Origin: Paraburkholderia sp. BCC1884
Lineage (GTDB): Bacteria > Pseudomonadota > Gammaproteobacteria > Burkholderiales > Burkholderiaceae
Assembly: GCF_900996225.1 (NCBI RefSeq)
Contig: NZ_CAAJGL010000090.1
Coordinates: forward strand, 1 to 64,000
DNA: 64,000 nt
Direction: 5' to 3'
Made by a program: the position numbers and the translations under genes. Positions 51,074 through 59,407 of the stretch are shown piece after piece (position 1 is the first letter of the stretch; every line of letters starts with the position of its first letter). The notes under the pieces are model-generated. The model saw only the letters and a program-made list of their open reading frames with translations. It was not told the DNA's origin and made no database searches.

Positions 51074-51433
51074 ATGTTGAAAATTATCGAAGGTGCAGTG
51101 TTTCTCGGTGCGTTAGCGCTTTACCTGACGCCCGCCATCATCGCGGACGCCAGAAACCGTGAAGACGCTTTCGCGCTGACCATGGTGAACATTCTGCTTG
51201 GATGGACAGTGATCGGCTGGTTTGCAGCGTTAGTGTGGGCAAGGCACCCCGTCAGCGGTCGCAATCTCAGGCATTTCGCGAAGCGGGCGCAGCGCGCCGT
51301 GGCCCGCGCCACGATCGACGGTATCGTGGCGCGAGCCAGCAACCGCAATAGTTCGATTCCTATGTTTAATCGCCGCCTCGTGCCCGTCGTTGCGCGGATT
51401 GCAGCGCACAGTCATCGCCGGCCGCACATTTGA
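51074..51433 (+). CDS. Superinfection-immunity-like small membrane protein
   Basis: 119 residues. Two hydrophobic segments (about 7-22 and 35-55) flank a short polar loop: FLGALALYLTPAIIADARNR and ALTMVNILLGWTVIGWFAAL. This matches the superinfection immunity (T4 Imm-like) family, in which NxxLGWTxIGW is the hallmark. In phage T4 the protein blocks DNA entry of related phages; chromosomal versions are common and unexplained. The C-terminal half is basic and poorly conserved. The start is the Met before the first helix. Confidence 0.72.
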   Translation: MLKIIEGAVFLGALALYLTPAIIADARNREDAFALTMVNILLGWTVIGWFAALVWARHPVSGRNLRHFAKRAQRAVARATIDGIVARASNRNSSIPMFNRRLVPVVARIAAHSHRRPHI

Positions 51434-51451
51434 GCTGGTGCAGCAGCACAG

Positions 51452-51487
51452 GAACGGCCGGGCTTTCGAGCCCGGCCGTTTCGTTTT
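51452..51487. terminator. Bidirectional terminator between the Imm-like gene and the SDR gene
   Basis: GAACGGCCGGGCT, loop TTCG and AGCCCGGCCGTTTCG, then TTTT. Perfect 12-bp stem with a stable tetraloop. Confidence 0.85.
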
Positions 51488-51503
51488 GGCGACGACGTGC
51501 CGC

Positions 51504-52202
51504 TCAGAATTTCTCCAGCCAGGGCCGCAATTCGACTTCCCATGTCCACGCACTCCGGTGCTGACGATGGATGTGCAGATATTCCCGCGCGATCGCGTCA
51601 GGCTCCAGCCATTTGTCGTCGGCGCTGGTGTCCTCCGGCTTGGCCCAACTACTCGCAATGCCGCCGTCAATCACAAAGTGTGCGACGTGAACATTCTTCG
51701 GAGCAAGTTCGCGCGCCAGACATTGCGCCATGCCTCGCAGCGCGAATTTGCCCATGGCGAAAGGCGTAGAGCCGGGGAGGCCTTTCACGCTAGCCGTGGC
51801 GCCCGTCAGCAGAATCGAACCGCTGCCTCGCGCCAGCATGCGCACAGCGGCGGCCTGAGCCACCAGAAAGCCGCCGATGGCGGACACTTTGATCGACTCC
51901 TCGAGCCTGGCCGGCTCGATGGCTTCGACCGCCGCGCGATACCGGCCGCTCGCGTTGTACACCACGAGGTCGGGCGCACCGAAGGTCTGCTCGATGCGCG
52001 TAAAGAGCGCGTCGACGTCTTCCGGCCGGCTTGCGTCGCAACTCACCGGCAAGGCGCCGGTTTCGTCCACCAGATCCGTCAGCTTGCCGATGTCTCGCGC
52101 GGCCAGCGCGACCTGCATGCCTTCCGCAGCAAACAGGCGCGCGAGCGATGCGCTCAAGCCCTTTCCCGCACCCACGATCAATGCTGTTTCAGTTCGACTC
52201 AC
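51504..52202 (-). CDS. Short-chain dehydrogenase/reductase
   Basis: 232 residues from a GTG start. The NAD(P)-binding motif is TALIVGAGKGLSASLARLFA. The NAG-type motif is altered to VVYNASGRY, and the usual catalytic Tyr-x-x-x-Lys is FAMGK within STPFAMGKFALRGMAQCLAR, so the catalytic Tyr is replaced by Phe. Activity may therefore differ from classical members. The GTG follows a perfect AGGAGG ribosome binding site. Downstream of glmS, from which it is separated by a strong inverted repeat. Confidence 0.8.
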   Translation of the reverse strand: MSRTETALIVGAGKGLSASLARLFAAEGMQVALAARDIGKLTDLVDETGALPVSCDASRPEDVDALFTRIEQTFGAPDLVVYNASGRYRAAVEAIEPARLEESIKVSAIGGFLVAQAAAVRMLARGSGSILLTGATASVKGLPGSTPFAMGKFALRGMAQCLARELAPKNVHVAHFVIDGGIASSWAKPEDTSADDKWLEPDAIAREYLHIHRQHRSAWTWEVELRPWLEKF

Positions 52203-52289
52203 GACGCCTCCTGATGCAATTAGGGACAGCGATTCGGAGCACGTCGTTGCACGCGCTCGCATGGCGTGTTTTGAACTATAGATCGCGTT

Positions 52290-52320
52290 GGCGCTTTTGC
52301 GGTTGATTGGCAAAAGCGCC
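52290..52320. repeat. Inverted repeat with 11-bp arms after glmS
   Basis: GGCGCTTTTGC and GCAAAAGCGCC around a nine-base loop, starting nine bases after the glmS stop. It should form a hairpin in the glmS transcript. There is no T tract after it on the minus strand, so it may be a processing or stabilising element rather than an intrinsic terminator. Confidence 0.6.
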
Positions 52321-52328
52321 CAGCCCCT

Positions 52329-54146
52329 TTACTCCACCGTCACAGATTTCGCCAGATTCCGCGGCTTATCCACATCCGTACCCCGCGCACAAGCCGTGTG
52401 ATACGCCAGCAACTGCAGCGGCACCACGTGCAGGATCGGCGACAGCAAACCGTAGTGCTCCGGCATCCGGATCACATGCAGGCCTTCATCGTTGACAATC
52501 TTCGTATCCGCGTCGGCGAACACATACAGCTGACCGCCGCGCGCACGCACTTCCTGGATATTCGACTTCAGTTTTTCCAGCAGCGCATCGTTCGGCGCCA
52601 CCGTCACCACCGGCATGGCTTCCGTCACGAGCGCCAGCGGCCCGTGCTTCAACTCACCCGCCGGATACGCCTCGGCGTGAATGTACGAAATCTCCTTGAG
52701 CTTCAACGCGCCTTCGAGTGCGATCGGGTAATGCAACCCGCGCCCGAGGAACAGCGCATTTTCCTTGCGCGAGAACTCTTCCGACCACGCGATGATCTGC
52801 GGTTCCAGCGCCAGCACACTGTTCAACGCCGCCGGCAAGTGGCGCAACTGCTTCAGATACTCCGCTTCCTGCACTTCATCCACATGACCGCGCAGCTTAG
52901 CAAGCGTCAACGCCAGCACGAACAGCGCGACCAGTTGCGTCGTGAACGCCTTGGTCGACGCCACACCGATTTCGCGGCCCGCGTGCGTGAGGAACGAGAA
53001 TTCGGTCTGACGCACCATCGCGCTCGAGCCGACGTTGCATACCGCCAGCGTGTGCTTGTGACCCAGCGACTGCGCGTGCTTGAGCGCCGCCAGCGTGTCA
53101 GCCGTTTCGCCCGATTGCGAGATCACCACCACCAGCGACTTGGGATTCGGCACCGACTCGCGATAGCGATACTCGCTCGCGATTTCGACCTGCGTCGGAA
53201 TCTTCGCGATCGATTCGAGCCAGTACTTCGCCGTCAGCCCCGAGTAGTAACTCGTGCCGCACGCCAGAATCAGCAAACTGTCGATACCCGCGAACACCTT
53301 GTCCGCGCCTTCGCCGAACAGCGAGGCGTCGAACGAATCCGCTTGCGGAATCGTGTCGGTGATCGCGCGCGGCTGCTCGAAGATTTCCTTCTGCATGAAG
53401 TGACGATACGGGCCGAGTTCGACCGCGCCGCCGTACGCCGCGACCTGGCGCACATCGCGCTGTGCTTCGTAGCCGTTGCGATCCGCGATCCGCACGCCGT
53501 CGAGCGTCAGCTCGCACACATCGCCTTCTTCGAGGAAGATGAAGCGCTCGGTGCTGCCGGCGAGCGCCAGCGCATCCGACGCGAGGAAGTTCTCACCCTC
53601 GCCGAGGCCCACTACCAGCGGCGAACCCTGGCGCGCGCCGACCACCGTTTGCGGCTGATCCTTGTGCAACACCGCGATCGCATACGCGCCATGCAATTGA
53701 CCGACCGCTTCGCGCACGGTGGCAAACAGATCGCCCCGATACAGGCTGTGCACCAGATGAGCGATAACCTCCGTGTCGGTCTGCGAGACAAACTCGTAGC
53801 CCTTGCCGCGCAGCATTTCACGCAGCGACTCGTAATTCTCGATGATGCCGTTGTGTACCAACGCGAGCGCATCTTTCGAGAAGATCGGATGCGCGTTGTC
53901 CGTCACCGGCGCGCCGTGCGTCGCCCAGCGCGTATGCGCGATACCGGTCACGCCTTCGAGATGCGTCTCGCGCACCTGATCGTCGAGATCGGCAACCCGC
54001 GCCACGCTGCGCGCGCGAACCGGGCCGTTCTTGCCAAGCACCGCCACGCCACAGGAGTCGTAGCCACGATACTCGAGACGACGCAGTCCCTCGATCAGGA
54101 CGGGAACGATATTACGTTGCGCAACCGCGCCGACAATGCCACACAT
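52329..54146 (-). CDS. glmS: Glutamine-fructose-6-phosphate aminotransferase
   Basis: 605 residues. It makes glucosamine-6-phosphate for cell-wall synthesis. The N-terminal glutaminase has the catalytic Cys right after Met (MCGIVGAVAQ) and THTRWATHG-type residues in IAHTRWATHGAPVTDNAHPI. Two SIS isomerase domains follow (ILACGTSYYSGLTAKYW, VVISQSGETADTLAAL; about 245-600), ending in KPRNLAKSVTVE. It lies 49 bases downstream of glmU, so the pathway enzymes are cotranscribed. No glmS ribozyme is expected or seen. Confidence 0.97.
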   Translation of the reverse strand: MCGIVGAVAQRNIVPVLIEGLRRLEYRGYDSCGVAVLGKNGPVRARSVARVADLDDQVRETHLEGVTGIAHTRWATHGAPVTDNAHPIFSKDALALVHNGIIENYESLREMLRGKGYEFVSQTDTEVIAHLVHSLYRGDLFATVREAVGQLHGAYAIAVLHKDQPQTVVGARQGSPLVVGLGEGENFLASDALALAGSTERFIFLEEGDVCELTLDGVRIADRNGYEAQRDVRQVAAYGGAVELGPYRHFMQKEIFEQPRAITDTIPQADSFDASLFGEGADKVFAGIDSLLILACGTSYYSGLTAKYWLESIAKIPTQVEIASEYRYRESVPNPKSLVVVISQSGETADTLAALKHAQSLGHKHTLAVCNVGSSAMVRQTEFSFLTHAGREIGVASTKAFTTQLVALFVLALTLAKLRGHVDEVQEAEYLKQLRHLPAALNSVLALEPQIIAWSEEFSRKENALFLGRGLHYPIALEGALKLKEISYIHAEAYPAGELKHGPLALVTEAMPVVTVAPNDALLEKLKSNIQEVRARGGQLYVFADADTKIVNDEGLHVIRMPEHYGLLSPILHVVPLQLLAYHTACARGTDVDKPRNLAKSVTVE

Positions 54147-54195
54147 GGCTTAATCCTTTTTCAGTAATGCGCGCCTCGTGCACGCGTCACGACTT

Positions 54196-55557
54196 TCAGT
54201 TTTTCTTCTTCACCGGACGCACAAAGCCCGGCTTGCTTGTTTGAGTCTTGTCGTTCAGCACGAGCATGTCGGCTTCGACATCTTTCCAGACCGTGGTGCC
54301 CGCCGCGATCGTCACGCCGCGCTTCACGCGCACGGGTGCGACCAGTTGCGTGTCGGACCCGACGAACACGTCGTCTTCGATGATCGTGCGGAATTTGTTG
54401 GCGCCGTCGTAATTGCAGGTGATGGTGCCCGCGCCGATATTCACGCGTGCGCCGATATCCGCGTCGCCGATATAGGTGAGGTGGTTGGCCTTCGAGCCGC
54501 GACCGAGCACCGCGTTCTTCACCTCGACGAAGTTGCCGACGTGCGATTCGTCCTGCAGCGACGCACCCGGGCGCAAGCGCGCATACGGTCCGAGCACGAC
54601 GTTCGCGCCGACTTCGGCGCCTTCGATATGCGTGAACGCGTCGACCCGCGTACCGGCGCCGATGTTCGCATTACGGATCACGCAGTTTGGCCCGACGGTG
54701 ACGTTGTCAGCCAGGGTCACGCGGCCTTCGAACACGCAGTTCACATCGATCGAGACGTCGCGGCCGCATTCGAGCGAGCCGCGCACGTCGAGCCGCGCCG
54801 GATCGGCGAGTGTCACACCGGCGACCAGCAACGCTTCAGCCACGTTGCGCTGGTGAATCCGTTCGAGTTCGGCCAGTTGTTGCTTGCTGTTCACGCCGAG
54901 CGTTTCCCACTCGTCGTCCGGTTGCGAGGTGACGACTTCGAGACCGCTTTCGATCGCCATCTCGACCGCATCCGTCAGATAGAACTCGCCTTGCGCATTG
55001 TCGTTCTTCAACGCCGCCAGCCAGACGCCCAGGCGCTCCGTTGGCGCGACGATGATGCCGGTGTTGATCTCGTCGATCTTGAGTTGCTCGGCGCTCGCGT
55101 CTTTCTGTTCGACGATGCGTGCCACCTTGCCGTGCTGATCGCGCACGATGCGCCCGTAACCGCTCGGGTCCGCCAGCGTGACGGTGAGCACGCCATAGCC
55201 GCCCTGCCCCGCACGTTCGGTCAATGCCTGCAGCGTGCTCGCGCGCGTGAGCGGCACGTCGCCGTACAGCACGAGCGTGGGCACGGACGGATCGAGCAGC
55301 GGCAACGCCTGCTGCACCGCGTGGCCGGTGCCGAGCTGTTGCTCCTGCGTGGCGAATTGCACGTCGGGCGCCGCAACGGCTTTCTGCACGGCTTCGGCGC
55401 CATGGCCGACCACCACGACGAGCCGCGTGGGCTTGAGCGTGCGAGCAGTGTCGATGACGTGAGCGAGAAGAGGCCGACCGGCCAGAGGATGGAGCACCTT
55501 GGGAAGCGCGGACCGCATGCGCTTACCGGTGCCTGCCGCCAAAATCACAATATTCAT
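54196..55557 (-). CDS. glmU: Bifunctional UDP-N-acetylglucosamine pyrophosphorylase / glucosamine-1-phosphate acetyltransferase
   Basis: 453 residues, the normal length. N-terminal uridylyltransferase domain (about 1-228) with LAAGTGKRMRSALPKVLHPL and DVPLTRAST; C-terminal left-handed beta-helix acetyltransferase (about 250-453) with hexapeptide repeats and YIGDADIGARVNIGAGTITC. It makes UDP-GlcNAc from glucosamine-1-phosphate. glmS follows on the same strand; a terminator separates it from ttcA upstream. Confidence 0.97.
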   Translation of the reverse strand: MNIVILAAGTGKRMRSALPKVLHPLAGRPLLAHVIDTARTLKPTRLVVVVGHGAEAVQKAVAAPDVQFATQEQQLGTGHAVQQALPLLDPSVPTLVLYGDVPLTRASTLQALTERAGQGGYGVLTVTLADPSGYGRIVRDQHGKVARIVEQKDASAEQLKIDEINTGIIVAPTERLGVWLAALKNDNAQGEFYLTDAVEMAIESGLEVVTSQPDDEWETLGVNSKQQLAELERIHQRNVAEALLVAGVTLADPARLDVRGSLECGRDVSIDVNCVFEGRVTLADNVTVGPNCVIRNANIGAGTRVDAFTHIEGAEVGANVVLGPYARLRPGASLQDESHVGNFVEVKNAVLGRGSKANHLTYIGDADIGARVNIGAGTITCNYDGANKFRTIIEDDVFVGSDTQLVAPVRVKRGVTIAAGTTVWKDVEADMLVLNDKTQTSKPGFVRPVKKKN

Positions 55558-55612
55558 GGCACGGCAACCAGACAAGTTTGGAGCGCACGATTCTATCACG
55601 CAGCCTCATGTG

Positions 55613-55634
55613 AAAAAGGCCGCAGACGCGGCCT
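55613..55634 (-). terminator. Intrinsic terminator after ttcA
   Basis: On the minus strand AGGCCGC, loop GTCT and GCGGCCT, then TTTTT. It separates ttcA from glmU. Confidence 0.82.
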
Positions 55635-55688
55635 CATAGTGAGCGGTAAAACGTGCAAACGCCGGTTATCAGGCGCTTTCACCCGCTA

Positions 55689-56663
55689 TCAAAGATCGTC
55701 GAACTGAACGATCGAGATCGATTTCGAGATGCCTGGCATGGCGCCGGCACCGCTGTCGGTCGAACACGGCTCTTCGTCGAAGGCGGTATCGCCTTGCGGA
55801 TCGGCTTCGCCGCTCGCTCGCAGATTCGCGAACGGATACAGCTTGTGATCCATCAAGTGCGACGGCACGACGTTCGACAAGGCGTTGAACATATTTTCGA
55901 TGCGGCCCGGGAAGCGCTTTTCCCAATCGCGCACCAGCGCCTTCATTTCCGCGCGCTTCAGGTTCGGCTGGCTGCCGCACAGGTTGCACGGAATGATCGG
56001 GAATTCGCGCAACTCGGCGTATTTCTCGAGATCGGTTTCCTTCACGTAGGCAAGCGGGCGGATCACGATGTTCTTGCCATCGTCCGATTGCAGCTTGGGC
56101 GGCATGCCCTTCAGCTTGCCGCCGTAGAACATGTTCAGCAGCAGCGTCTGCAGGATGTCGTCGCGATGATGGCCGAGCGCAATCTTGGTCGCGCCGAGTT
56201 CGCCCGCCACGCGATACAGAATGCCGCGACGCAGCCGCGAACACAGCGAGCAGGTGGTCTTGCCTTCCGGCACCAGTCGCTTGACGATGCTGTAGGTGTC
56301 CTGGTTCTCGATGTGAAACGGAATGTCGAGTTGCTTCAGATACTCCGGCAGCACGTGCTCGGGAAAGCCCGGCTGCTTCTGGTCGAGATTCACGGCGACG
56401 ATCTCGAAATTGATCGGCGCGCGTTCGCGCAGCCGCATCAGGATTTCGAGCATCGCGTAGCTGTCCTTGCCGCCCGACAGGCACACCATCACCTTGTCGC
56501 CGTCCTCGATCATGTTGAAGTCGACGATCGCCTCGCCGACCTGGCGCGCGAGGCGCTTGAACAGCTTGTTGTTCTCGTACGCTTCTTTCTGCTCGCGGCG
56601 CGTGAGCGGCACCTTGACCTTCGCGGCAGGCGCGGCGTCGTTGAGGATTTCGGGCGCATTCAT
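55689..56663 (-). CDS. ttcA: tRNA 2-thiocytidine synthetase TtcA
   Basis: 324 residues. It thiolates cytidine 32 in certain tRNAs using ATP and an Fe-S cluster. The PP-loop CLSGGKDSYAML (about 64) and the paired Cys motifs CSLCSRLRRG (about 138) and CNLCGSQPNLKR (about 227) are diagnostic. It begins three bases after folB, so it is in one operon with folB and the pteridine reductase-like gene. Confidence 0.95.
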   Translation of the reverse strand: MNAPEILNDAAPAAKVKVPLTRREQKEAYENNKLFKRLARQVGEAIVDFNMIEDGDKVMVCLSGGKDSYAMLEILMRLRERAPINFEIVAVNLDQKQPGFPEHVLPEYLKQLDIPFHIENQDTYSIVKRLVPEGKTTCSLCSRLRRGILYRVAGELGATKIALGHHRDDILQTLLLNMFYGGKLKGMPPKLQSDDGKNIVIRPLAYVKETDLEKYAELREFPIIPCNLCGSQPNLKRAEMKALVRDWEKRFPGRIENMFNALSNVVPSHLMDHKLYPFANLRASGEADPQGDTAFDEEPCSTDSGAGAMPGISKSISIVQFDDL

Positions 56664-56666
56664 GGC

Positions 56667-57062
56667 TCAATCCTCCTTGATACGGAAGACTTCGACGCCC
56701 ACCGCGTCGCAGTCCGGATAAACGTCCGGCTTTTCGGTCGATACGCGCGCGGCACGCACCAGCGGATGTTCGAGCATGGTCTTGACCAGGTCGTCGCAGA
56801 GCGTTTCCTGCAAGTGGATGTGACCTTGCTCCACGCGTCGCGCGATGGTGGAACGCATGAAGTCGTAGTCGACCACTTCGTTGAGCTTGTCCAGAAGCGG
56901 CGTGGACAGCGCCAGCGGCACGAACAGTTCGACGTTGATCACGACGCGCTGTTCGCCGCGCTTTTCGAAGTCGTGCACGCCGATGTTGATGTGCACTTCG
57001 TAATTGCGCAGAAAGAGCCGGCGGCAATCGGCGAGCCGGGGATGCGAAAGAGCGGCAAACAT
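56667..57062 (-). CDS. folB: Dihydroneopterin aldolase
   Basis: 131 residues. It cleaves dihydroneopterin to hydroxymethyl-dihydropterin in folate synthesis. Characteristic segments: LRNYEVHINIGVHDFEKRGE, VVDYDFMRSTI and the active-site LVKTMLEHPLV region. The start MFAALSHPRLAD was chosen over an earlier Met that adds unconserved sequence. It sits between a pteridine reductase-like SDR gene and ttcA on the same strand. Confidence 0.9.
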   Translation of the reverse strand: MFAALSHPRLADCRRLFLRNYEVHINIGVHDFEKRGEQRVVINVELFVPLALSTPLLDKLNEVVDYDFMRSTIARRVEQGHIHLQETLCDDLVKTMLEHPLVRAARVSTEKPDVYPDCDAVGVEVFRIKED

Positions 57063-57107
57063 GTTCGTTCCAGTCGAAAAAAGCGTGCGGGGCACGCAAA
57101 GGGCGCT

Positions 57108-57926
57108 TCAGGCGCCCGTCAAAAACATTACGTCGCGCGGCAGCGGCACCAGGTGCTGCCCGCCGTCGACCACCAGCGTCGTTCCGGTGACGCCCGCTGC
57201 ATCGGCGAGATACAACGCGGCGGCGACAATATCCTCGGGTCGCGACGCGCGGCCCAAAGGCGTGATTCGGTGAGCGGCGGCGAAACCGTCCGGCGTCTGA
57301 TCGCCGGATTGCATCGTCAGGCCGGGCGCCAGCCCGACCACCCGCACTTTCGGCGCCAACGCCTGCGCCAAGGCGACCGTGGCTGTCTGCAACGCCGCCT
57401 TCGACAGCGTGTACGACAGGTAATCCGGATTCATGTTGTACAGCTTCTGATCCAGCACGTTGATGACGACCCCACGCTGACTTTCGTCGCTGCGCGCGGC
57501 CTCCGGTGTCGCCTCGTACAGCATACGCGCCAGTACCAGCGGCGCGCCGAGGTTCATCGCGGTCAGCTTCAGCAGCAGTTCGTAACCGACGTCGCGCGGC
57601 GTGTCTTCTTCGAAGCGCGACGCGTTGTTGACGATACACGCGGGCCGCCCCAGCGCGGCGATGCAGGCCGGCAGGAGCTGCTGGACCTGCGCCTCGTCGG
57701 CCAATTCGGCCTGCAAGGCGACCGCCCGGCGACCCATGGCCACGATGTCGGCGACCACCTGATCGGCGTCTTCGCGCGAACTGCCATAGTGGACCGCCAC
57801 GTCCCAGCCACGCGCGGCAAAACCCAGCGCGAGCGAGCGCCCGATGCGCCGGGCGGCGCCGGTAATCAGCACGACACGGGGCGCTTCAGGCGCACGGAAG
57901 GCAGCAGTGTCCAGAGAGTCGGTCAT
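57108..57926 (-). CDS. SDR-family pteridine reductase-like protein
   Basis: 272 residues. NADP-binding motif VVLITGAARRIGRSLALGFA, with the TGAxRRIG form seen in pteridine reductases and FolM. Further SDR elements are VNNASRFEED and YLSYTLSKAALQTAT (catalytic Tyr-x-x-x-Lys, about 165-175). Position directly before folB suggests reduction of dihydrobiopterin or dihydrofolate-type pterins. Its start is only 13 bases from the divergent MidA-type methyltransferase start. Confidence 0.85.
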   Translation of the reverse strand: MTDSLDTAAFRAPEAPRVVLITGAARRIGRSLALGFAARGWDVAVHYGSSREDADQVVADIVAMGRRAVALQAELADEAQVQQLLPACIAALGRPACIVNNASRFEEDTPRDVGYELLLKLTAMNLGAPLVLARMLYEATPEAARSDESQRGVVINVLDQKLYNMNPDYLSYTLSKAALQTATVALAQALAPKVRVVGLAPGLTMQSGDQTPDGFAAAHRITPLGRASRPEDIVAAALYLADAAGVTGTTLVVDGGQHLVPLPRDVMFLTGA

Positions 57927-57927
57927 T

Positions 57928-57933
57928 TACAAT
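57928..57933 (+). promoter_or_regulatory. Possible -10 element of a leaderless or near-leaderless transcript
   Basis: TACAAT ends seven bases before the ATG at 57940, with only GGGGGG between. Transcription from it would start at or next to the start codon. No good -35 was seen, so this is tentative. Confidence 0.3.
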
Positions 57934-57939
57934 GGGGGG

Positions 57940-59157
57940 ATGAATCCGAAAGCTCACCAACCCGACAGTTTACCTGCTCCCGGCCCAAGCGCGCTGGCGC
58001 AGTCGGAAGCGCTCGTCGCGCAACTGCGCACGGAACTCGAAAACGCCGGCGGCTGGCTGCCGTTCGACCGCTATATGGAACGCGCGCTGTACGCGCCGGG
58101 ACTCGGCTATTACAGCGGTGGAGCGCGCAAATTCGGCCTGCGCGGCGACGACGGCAGCGACTTCGTGACCGCGCCGGAACTGTCGCCGCTCTTCGCCGCG
58201 ACGCTCGCCCGGCCGCTGGCCGAGGCGCTGCAGGCCAGCGGCACGCGCGAGGTGATGGAATTCGGCGCCGGCACCGGCAAGCTGGCGGCCGGCCTGCTCA
58301 ATGCGCTCGACGCGTTGGGCGCGGAGTTCGACAGCTATTCGATCGTGGACCTGTCAGGCGAACTGCGTGAGCGCCAACGCGAGACGATCGAAGCGGCCGC
58401 ACCGGCGCTCGCCGCCAAGGTGCGCTGGCTGGACGCCTTGCCGGAACACTTCGAAGGCGTGGTGATCGGCAACGAGGTGCTGGACGCGATGCCCGTGCGA
58501 CTGTTCGCGTCGACGGGCGGTGTCTGGTACGAGCGCGGCGTGGTCTGGCGCGGCACGCAAGCCGAAACCTTCGCGTTCGAGGATCGCCCCGTGTCGGCGG
58601 CCGCGGATCTGGCGTTGTTGTCGGAAATCGAATCCATCGGTGAAATCGACAGTGCCGGCGACGACTATGTCACCGAGACGCACGACGCCGCGCGCGCGTT
58701 CACCCGCACCATCTGCACGATGCTGACGCGCGGCGCGGCGTTTTTCATCGACTACGGCTTTCCGCGGCACGAGTACTACCATGCGCAGCGCGTGCAAGGC
58801 ACGCTGATGTGCCATTACCGCCACCGCGCGCACGCCGATCCGTTCCTGTATCCGGGCTTGCAGGACATCACCGCGCACGTCGAATTCACCGGCATCGCCG
58901 AGGCCGGTGTGGAGACGGGCGCGGATCTGCTCGGCTTCACGTCACAAGCGCGCTTTCTGCTGAACGCCGGGATTACCGAGACACTGGCCGAGATCGATCC
59001 CACCGACACGAAGCGTTTCATGCCCGCCTCGAATGCGGTGCAGAAGTTGTTGTCGGAAGCGGAAATGGGCGAACTGTTCAAGGTGATCGCGTTTTCGCGC
59101 GGTCTGGATGACACGTTGCAGGCATTTTCGAGCGGCGACCGCTCGCACACGCTGTGA
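57940..59157 (+). CDS. MidA/NDUFAF7-family SAM-dependent methyltransferase
   Basis: 405 residues. In mitochondria the family member NDUFAF7 methylates an arginine of a complex I subunit; bacterial homologues are presumed protein arginine methyltransferases. Family segments: FDRYMERALYAPGLGYYSGG, DFVTAPELSPLFAATLARPL, the SAM-binding VMEFGAGTGKLAAGLL, and GNEVLDAMPVRLF. C-terminal FFIDYGFPRHEYYHAQRVQG is also typical. Interesting that a complex I NDUFA9-like gene lies 2 kb further on. Followed 31 bases later by a DUF2905 gene. Confidence 0.9.
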   Translation: MNPKAHQPDSLPAPGPSALAQSEALVAQLRTELENAGGWLPFDRYMERALYAPGLGYYSGGARKFGLRGDDGSDFVTAPELSPLFAATLARPLAEALQASGTREVMEFGAGTGKLAAGLLNALDALGAEFDSYSIVDLSGELRERQRETIEAAAPALAAKVRWLDALPEHFEGVVIGNEVLDAMPVRLFASTGGVWYERGVVWRGTQAETFAFEDRPVSAAADLALLSEIESIGEIDSAGDDYVTETHDAARAFTRTICTMLTRGAAFFIDYGFPRHEYYHAQRVQGTLMCHYRHRAHADPFLYPGLQDITAHVEFTGIAEAGVETGADLLGFTSQARFLLNAGITETLAEIDPTDTKRFMPASNAVQKLLSEAEMGELFKVIAFSRGLDDTLQAFSSGDRSHTL

Positions 59158-59188
59158 TTTTTTGCCCTTGCAGGCTCAGGAAAGCGCG

Positions 59189-59383
59189 ATGATCCGCTGG
59201 CTGTTGACGACCTTCGTGGCAGTGGCCGTGCTGTCGGCCTGCTGGCCGTGGCTCAGGAAAATCGGCATCGGGCGCATGCCGGGCGACGTCACCTTGCGTC
59301 TGTTCGGCCGGGAGTATCCGTTTCCGTTCATGTCGACGCTGGTGCTGTCGATGATCCTCTCGCTCGTCGCCCGGATGCTTTAA
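59189..59383 (+). CDS. DUF2905 small membrane protein
   Basis: 64 residues. Two hydrophobic helices (about 3-20 and 43-63) flank the conserved segment IGIGRMPGDVTLRLFGREYP, the hallmark of DUF2905 (GRLPGDI-like). Function unknown. It follows the MidA gene closely and is probably cotranscribed with it; the next gene (cca) is convergent. Confidence 0.82.
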   Translation: MIRWLLTTFVAVAVLSACWPWLRKIGIGRMPGDVTLRLFGREYPFPFMSTLVLSMILSLVARML

Positions 59384-59407
59384 GCGCGCTGCGCGGCCTG
59401 CACGACG

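Noticed and set aside
51074..51433. Prophage, suggested by the superinfection-immunity-like protein
   Set aside because: No integrase, structural, lysis or attachment site features were found around it; a single small membrane protein is not evidence of a prophage.
52366..52374. A third TTATCCACA DnaA box
   Set aside because: It lies inside the glmS coding end (the DVDKPRN codons) and is explained by coding constraint.
52147..54195. Possible glmS ribozyme or riboswitch
   Set aside because: The ribozyme is found in Gram-positive bacteria and sits upstream of glmS; here the upstream gap to glmU is only 49 bases and shows no such structure.
55653..58370. Open frame of 905 codons on the plus strand opposite ttcA, folB and the SDR gene
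   Set aside because: Antisense shadow of three well recognised genes, with low-complexity composition.
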